From JBHPGW01 sp042569785 (lineage in GTDB: Bacteria; Planctomycetota; Phycisphaerae; Sedimentisphaerales; Anaerobacaceae): DNA of 9,115 bases. Both the position numbers and the translations under genes were made by a program. Numbering within the stretch: position 1 is the first letter of the stretch; every line of letters begins with the position of its first letter. This document shows, in pieces, positions 4,926 to 9,115 of this stretch. The stretch lies in NCBI GenBank assembly GCA_042569785.1, contig JBHPGW010000089.1:1-9115 (forward strand). The letters are read 5' to 3'. The notes under the pieces are model-generated. The model made no database searches. It saw only the letters and a list, made by a program, of their open reading frames with translations, and was not told the origin of the DNA.

Positions 4926-6296
4926 ATGTACCGATTTGCAATAAGAGATTTGAAAGATTGGGTATCCAGAGAAGACCATAAACCTCTTGTCCTTCGGGGT
5001 GCCAGGCAGGTTGGAAAATCATACCTTGCGCATATGCTGGGTGATGAGGCCTTTGAGACACTTGCGGAGATCAATTTTGAACAGACCCCTGAAATGGCGG
5101 AGCTTTTTAGCTCTCGTCAGCCGGAAAGAATTATTCCACTGCTTGAATTGAGACTGAACTTATCGATTATTCCGGGTAAGACATTATTATTTCTGGATGA
5201 GATACAAGCTGCTCCGGAGGTTTTTGCGACACTTAGATACTTTTATGAACAGATGCCGCAACTGCATATCATAGCCGCTGGCTCACTGCTCGAATTTGTA
5301 CTTGAAGATCACCAGTTTTCCATGCCGGTCGGGCGGATCGAATATATGCACCTTGGCCCAATGATATTTGAAGAATTTTTGCTGGCGATGACCAAGCAAA
5401 AATTACTGGATTTTTTGCAAAGCTACTCTCTATCAGAATCAATCCCTGATCCAATTCACAATGAATTAATGCAGCATGTAAGAGATTTTTGTGTAATAGG
5501 TGGTATGCCCGAGGCGGTAGAGAAATATTCAAAAACAAAGTCATACTTGGAAAGTGAGAGGATTTTAAGCAATATCTTATCGACATATCGTGCCGATTTT
5601 AATAAATATGGATTGCGTGTAAACCAACAGAGAATCAAAAAGGTGTTTTTGAAAATCCCAAATTTAGTCAGCCAGAAATTCAAATATTCACAGATCGATA
5701 GAGAAGAAAAAAGCAGAGACCTCAAAGATGCTTTGCATAAACTCGAATGTGCACGTGTTGTTCACAGGGTTGTTCACAGCGACGCAAACAGCGTGCCTTT
5801 AGGCGCAGAGATCAACGACAAATATTTTAAGACGATATTTCTTGATGTTGGTTTGTTGTGTCGAGGGGCGGGGATAACTATGGCAGATATTCAATCTGCC
5901 GATGATGTAATGATGATAAATTCCGGCCGGGTATGTGAACAGTTTGTAGGACAGCACTTATTATATTCTGGGAGATATTATGAAGAGCCGCAGTTATTCT
6001 GCTGGTTACGCCAGCGTGGCAGCGCAAATGCGGAAGTGGATTATCTGTTGAGCCAGGGAACAAATATCATTCCTGTCGAAGTCAAAGCCGGCAAGAGCGG
6101 CTCCTTGAAATCTCTTCATGTTTTTGTAAGTGAAAAACAGCGTGATTTCGCATTGCGTTTTTATGCGGGACAGCCTTTACTTAGTGATGTCAGGACGAGT
6201 GTCTCAGGCATGAAGCCGGTTGATTTTCGTTTACTGTCTTTGCCGTTCTATCTTATTGATCAGACCAAGCGGCTATGCAGGGGTTCGACAACCTAA
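4926..6296 (+). CDS. AAA_14/DUF4143 ATP-binding protein
   Basis: A 456-residue member of the widespread AAA_14-DUF4143 ATPases. Walker A is GARQVGKS (25-32), Walker B LLFLDEIQ (87-94) and the sensor segment IIAAGSLLE (115-123), followed by the family block PVGRIEYMHLGPMIFEEFL (134-152). The DUF4143 half ends in a PD-(D/E)XK-like set: CEQFVGQHLL (337-346), AEVDYLL with D372, and PVEVKAG with E386 and K388. These proteins are common in accessory regions, yet the cellular role of most is unknown; a nucleic-acid transaction is only inferred from the nuclease-like motifs. I chose ATG 4926 because AGGTGA (4912-4917) lies 8 nt upstream; GTG 4914 would lie inside that site. It has its own promoter and is followed after 26 bp by the 769-residue gene. 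Confidence 0.92.
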   Translation: MYRFAIRDLKDWVSREDHKPLVLRGARQVGKSYLAHMLGDEAFETLAEINFEQTPEMAELFSSRQPERIIPLLELRLNLSIIPGKTLLFLDEIQAAPEVFATLRYFYEQMPQLHIIAAGSLLEFVLEDHQFSMPVGRIEYMHLGPMIFEEFLLAMTKQKLLDFLQSYSLSESIPDPIHNELMQHVRDFCVIGGMPEAVEKYSKTKSYLESERILSNILSTYRADFNKYGLRVNQQRIKKVFLKIPNLVSQKFKYSQIDREEKSRDLKDALHKLECARVVHRVVHSDANSVPLGAEINDKYFKTIFLDVGLLCRGAGITMADIQSADDVMMINSGRVCEQFVGQHLLYSGRYYEEPQLFCWLRQRGSANAEVDYLLSQGTNIIPVEVKAGKSGSLKSLHVFVSEKQRDFALRFYAGQPLLSDVRTSVSGMKPVDFRLLSLPFYLIDQTKRLCRGSTT

Positions 6297-6322
6297 ACGG
6301 CTAAATATTATGGAGAGTTTTT

Positions 6323-8632
6323 ATGAAGCTTAAATTTCCATGGCAAAAATTCCAGATGATCCGGGCGTGCAAAGAGCTGGCGGATATGCGATTATGGGAA
6401 AGTTATGAAAACATGGACTTTTTTGTAGTCGAGACACCTCTTGAAGACCCTGTTGTGGTATCCATTATGGGTGCCGGCGGCCAGGAATATGGTATCAGCG
6501 TTTTCAGGGGCCCTGATGCATTTAAGCAGCCTATTATGCTAACCAATGATGAAAGAGTTTCTGCTGATAAACTAAACACTATTGGTTTTAATATGGTTCA
6601 TTATAGGGACATGCAATATGAAGAAAAGAAATGGCTCAAATCCTGTAATTACCGCGTGAAAAAATCTGACTGGCTGCCATCTGTTGTTTCCCAAAAGCGG
6701 GGCGAGATGATGGAAATGGTCGAAAGAGACCATGATATCAGGCTGATGCTCTATATTGTTAAGGGTATTATAAAGTCTCAGCAAGACGGCAAATTCTGCC
6801 CGACAATGAGCGATAGCGGCTCAAACATATTCACAATAGAGGTTTCCGGTGACGTTTCAGAGCCGGATGTCAAAGTAACACATAAATCTTTTCCTGGCTC
6901 AAAAGAGCTTCTCCGGATGTGCGGGGATGAAATGGCAGATGACGTATCGGCACTGCCTGACATATCCAAACTGCCGAGACTTGAAGAAACCTGGGTAATC
7001 GTGCCCGTGTATGTCACAAATGAAAATAACGGCAATGATAAATGCATTCTTGCTATCGCCGAAGAAGAAAGTCATTATATTCTGCACGCAGATGTTATTC
7101 CGATGGATACCAGCCTGGCCCTTGATGTTTTGTTCGGCGTTTTCAGCGGCGACAATGCCGCAGAGAGTATAGGTATGCCGGAGAGAATCATTATAGCCGA
7201 GAAAACATTATTTGATGCCGTAAAAGATATTCAGGAATTAGGAATCAATGTCTGCTATAAGAAGAAACACCCTGTCGCAAAAGATATTCGAGAAAGTATC
7301 ACCAATGATTTACCGGCCTTTGCTGAGAAGCATTTTGCCGAAGCTCTTGAAATACCCGATATTGACCCGTCTGTGGTTCCAGCTGATGATGACCTGCAGA
7401 ACTGGAAATTGGTGCAGAAAGTACTGACAAATCAATTTATTAACTTCTGGCACGATTCGGATTACCTGCATAAGAGCCGGCCAGGTAAAAAGTTTTTTGG
7501 CGATAGAGACTATGAATATTATATTGATGAATATGATGAAATGGCAGCTTTGCCTACTTACGTTACCTGGGCGGCACTTACATACAGGACTGCAAAGAAC
7601 AAACCAACCTATGCGGAAAAACTACTCGCAGAAGGTCTTGGCGAATCGCTGAGAATTTCACTCGAATCGCTCAATAATTCATATCCGAGTTTGTATCAAA
7701 TCGCAGAAACTAATGCAGAGACTGGCTACATTGTCCTCAGAGATCTGCTATTGTACAAAACAATAACCGTTCACGATCAGGGCCTGTCTGAGACGGCAAG
7801 GCCGGGCTGGATTGCTCCCTTCTGGGTTTACCCGGTTGGAAATTTTCATTTTGTTGATATTGCAGGACCAATGTTCAACGCGTTGCATTCAACGGACGTG
7901 ATGGATGAATTACTGGAACTAAAATTGCCGACAAAGCCTACGCCCGGGTGGCTTAGGAAAAATGCGTATATATTTGGAAGGCTCTGGGCTTTATATGACG
8001 AAATTGCTGAAAGCAGTTTAATACCGCCAAAGTTGACGAATACAGATGGCCAGCCGCTGGAGTTTATCACAGCTTGTTTTGAATGTGCTGATCCGAAATC
8101 AGCCCGCAAGGCACTTTCGCAGAGAGATAACGTTGACTATGACGAAGACGATGATGTGTATATATGGTTTAAAGATAACCCTGATGATCCGGTTATGGAG
8201 ACAACCTTGCTTGCAAGGATATTCTTACAGGACAATAAAATTAAAGCCGAGACCAATTCTAAAAACCGATTGAATAGTTTGATTGATATGCTCGAATCCA
8301 TTGATGGAGTCAGCTATCTTGAACACGAGAGCAAGGACGTCGAAGAGATGTTAGAAGAGGCTCGTGAAAAGAAACAAGATGTCGCCGAAGAACCTTTGCC
8401 CGAGGAAGTTAAGGTTGCTATGCAGGATCGAATGAGGGAATATTATATGGATTGGCTGGACAAGCCTAATCCTGCTCTTGGCAATAAAACGCCGAGACAG
8501 GCTGCCAGGAACAAAAAGACCTCACAAAAAGCCAGGATTCTCATAGAGACTATACCCGCTCCGGCGAGCAGTAATGACATAAAAATCCCCAAAAAAGAAA
8601 TGCTAAGAAACATCGGGTTTGATAAAAATTAA
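6323..8632 (+). CDS. Large DUF7309/DUF6930-like protein
   Basis: A 769-residue soluble protein with several parts. Residues 25-70 (LWESYENMDFFVVETP...VSIMGAGGQEYGISVFRG) resemble a DUF7309-type domain. Residues 222-320 (ETWVIVPVYV...CILAIAEEESHYILHADVIP...PERIIIAEKTLFDAV) resemble a DUF6930-type domain. The middle 370-690 is unfamiliar, with an acidic patch around 600. The C-terminus has WLDKPNPALGNKTPRQAAR (711-729), a motif often found at the ends of SEC-C-type and related proteins. No reaction is known for these domains. ATG 6323 is supported by GGAGAG (6312-6317). The 26-bp gap after the ATPase gene, with no terminator, suggests one operon. Confidence 0.85.
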   Translation: MKLKFPWQKFQMIRACKELADMRLWESYENMDFFVVETPLEDPVVVSIMGAGGQEYGISVFRGPDAFKQPIMLTNDERVSADKLNTIGFNMVHYRDMQYEEKKWLKSCNYRVKKSDWLPSVVSQKRGEMMEMVERDHDIRLMLYIVKGIIKSQQDGKFCPTMSDSGSNIFTIEVSGDVSEPDVKVTHKSFPGSKELLRMCGDEMADDVSALPDISKLPRLEETWVIVPVYVTNENNGNDKCILAIAEEESHYILHADVIPMDTSLALDVLFGVFSGDNAAESIGMPERIIIAEKTLFDAVKDIQELGINVCYKKKHPVAKDIRESITNDLPAFAEKHFAEALEIPDIDPSVVPADDDLQNWKLVQKVLTNQFINFWHDSDYLHKSRPGKKFFGDRDYEYYIDEYDEMAALPTYVTWAALTYRTAKNKPTYAEKLLAEGLGESLRISLESLNNSYPSLYQIAETNAETGYIVLRDLLLYKTITVHDQGLSETARPGWIAPFWVYPVGNFHFVDIAGPMFNALHSTDVMDELLELKLPTKPTPGWLRKNAYIFGRLWALYDEIAESSLIPPKLTNTDGQPLEFITACFECADPKSARKALSQRDNVDYDEDDDVYIWFKDNPDDPVMETTLLARIFLQDNKIKAETNSKNRLNSLIDMLESIDGVSYLEHESKDVEEMLEEAREKKQDVAEEPLPEEVKVAMQDRMREYYMDWLDKPNPALGNKTPRQAARNKKTSQKARILIETIPAPASSNDIKIPKKEMLRNIGFDKN

Positions 8633-8717
8633 GCGGGCCATGGTTGTTAGCTCAATTCTTGTAAAGATTGCTTATGAATGAGAATGGTCCTTGGTCTCTC
8701 TATTCATGAGAATGTGC

Positions 8718-8737
8718 ACAAAGCCTTTGAGCTTTGT
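8718..8737 (+). terminator. Weak candidate terminator hairpin
   Basis: ACAAAGC pairs with GCTTTGT around CTTTGA, followed by an AT-rich stretch (TATATTTATG) rather than a T-run. It lies 86 bp after the 769-residue gene. The pairing is certain; the function is a guess. Confidence 0.3.
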
Positions 8738-8917
8738 TATATTTATGTACGGTCAACAAAAAGGCTGATTTTGAAGGGATAGCTGGCAGGCGAGCCTTTC
8801 ACCTCTTTGTAGTCTGGAATCAATAAATCGTGGTATTCTGCCGCTAAACAAAGATTTTTATATTTTTTTAGAATTCCTGTCCCCATTTTTGTTCTGCGGT
8901 TACTTTATTATTGAGGC

Positions 8918-8923
8918 TATAAT
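8918..8923 (+). promoter_or_regulatory. -10 box of the sigma-factor fragment
   Basis: A perfect TATAAT 26 bp before the ATG at 8950. A good -35 hexamer at 16-18 bp is not seen. AGGA at 8939-8942, 7 nt before the ATG, is the likely ribosome-binding site. Confidence 0.4.
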
Positions 8924-8949
8924 GTTGGCTGGTAAAAAAGGAATTTGAG

Positions 8950-9066
8950 ATGAGAGCAAAGTCAAAAGAAGTCAAACTGCTGAAAAAGTGTCTTAATGGC
9001 GATTCACGCGCCTTTGAGGGTATTGTCGCCGAGTATCAGGGGCTTGTTTGTGCGATTACCTGGTAG
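8950..9066 (+). pseudogene. ECF RNA polymerase sigma factor, 5' fragment only
   Basis: Thirty-eight codons, then TAG. The sequence starts MRAKSKEVKLLKKCLNGDSR and continues AFEGIVAEYQGLVCAIT, the typical opening of region 2 of ECF (sigma-70 family) sigma factors: a run of helix-forming charged residues, GD.AFE.IV..Y, then GLVCAIT. A complete ECF factor has 160-200 residues with regions 2 and 4, so almost all is missing. The ATG is supported by AGGA 7 nt upstream and a TATAAT box. The break falls at or just after the T of CAIT, and the following DNA does not continue the protein in any frame within the window. The wording of the start resembles paralogous ECF factors I associate with Phycisphaerae. 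Disruption by an insertion sequence is the likeliest cause. Confidence 0.7.
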
Positions 9067-9115
9067 TGTAAACTTTGTTCTGTAAATTGGTGTTAACCAC
9101 CGCATGTGGCTGGGT
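9064..9115. mobile_element. Possible insertion-sequence end, cut by the window edge
   Basis: The sequence that interrupts the sigma-factor gene begins near TAGTGTAAACTTTG and has a near-repeat, TGTAAAC then TGTAAAT 15 bp apart. Ends with GTGTAAA are seen in some IS256-group elements, from memory. No transposase or second terminal repeat is in view, so the family and even the identity as an insertion sequence are uncertain. Confidence 0.35.

Larger units (their letters stand above)
8633..8949. other. Intergenic region with hairpins before the sigma-factor fragment
   Basis: About 317 bp without a gene. It contains a 10-bp stem with one bulged T (8674-8683 with 8697-8707), a perfect 7-bp stem with a 6-nt loop (8718-8724 with 8731-8737) and AAAGGCT/AGCCTTT (8760-8766 with 8793-8799). 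None has a proper T-tract, so termination of the upstream operon here is possible but not shown. Confidence 0.5.

Noticed and set aside
1..9115. CRISPR array
   Set aside because: No run of regularly spaced direct repeats was found; the repeats seen are pairs or short heptamers.

Overview
The window looks like an accessory or island-like stretch of a moderately AT-rich bacterial chromosome. The best guess for the host is an uncultivated Planctomycetota, probably Phycisphaerae. This rests on the wording of a truncated ECF sigma-factor start at the right edge and on the mix of lineage-expanded families (DUF6932-like, zf-HC2-like, DUF7309/DUF6930-like). It is recalled family knowledge, not a database result, so the host call is tentative.

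Left part (1-1425). There is no convincing gene in 1-416, but positions 121-153 on the minus strand keep the anticodon arm, variable region and half T-arm of a tRNA-Phe. This is what one half of a tyrosine-recombinase attachment site would look like. Next come a minus-strand DUF523 gene and, divergently and only 43 bp away, a plus-strand YkgJ-type cysteine-cluster gene.

Middle-left (1437-3672). A compact minus-strand cluster reads, in transcription order: a short catalytic-domain-only tyrosine recombinase, a LabA/DUF88-type NYN-domain protein, an unfamiliar protein with zf-HC2-like cysteine/histidine motifs, and a DUF6932-like protein with nucleotidyltransferase-like residues. Gaps are 19 and 14 bp, and the last two genes overlap. 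The last junction looks like a recombination scar, because the upstream protein stops inside a second motif and the downstream one has no ATG or GTG.

Centre (3673-4316). The recombinase gene is preceded by about 640 bp with no gene. It holds a cluster of short ACCTR motifs and two related dyad sites in opposite orientation (3697-3737 and 3934-3967). These could be recombinase-binding or attachment sites, or terminators.

Right part (4317-8632). Three plus-strand genes follow. The first is a small acidic protein, possibly immunity-like, whose promoter sits so close that the mRNA may be leaderless. The second is an AAA_14/DUF4143 ATPase with a C-terminal PD-(D/E)XK-like motif set and its own promoter. 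The third, 26 bp downstream, is a 769-residue protein resembling DUF7309/DUF6930 proteins, probably in the same operon.

Right edge (8633-9115). About 317 bp of non-coding DNA with hairpins and a promoter precedes the first 38 codons of an ECF sigma factor. The gene then breaks into sequence resembling an insertion-sequence end.

No complete, recognisable defence system is visible. The most interesting signals are the recombinase-NYN-zinc-motif cluster with its dyad sites, the tRNA-Phe fragment and the two broken-gene junctions.
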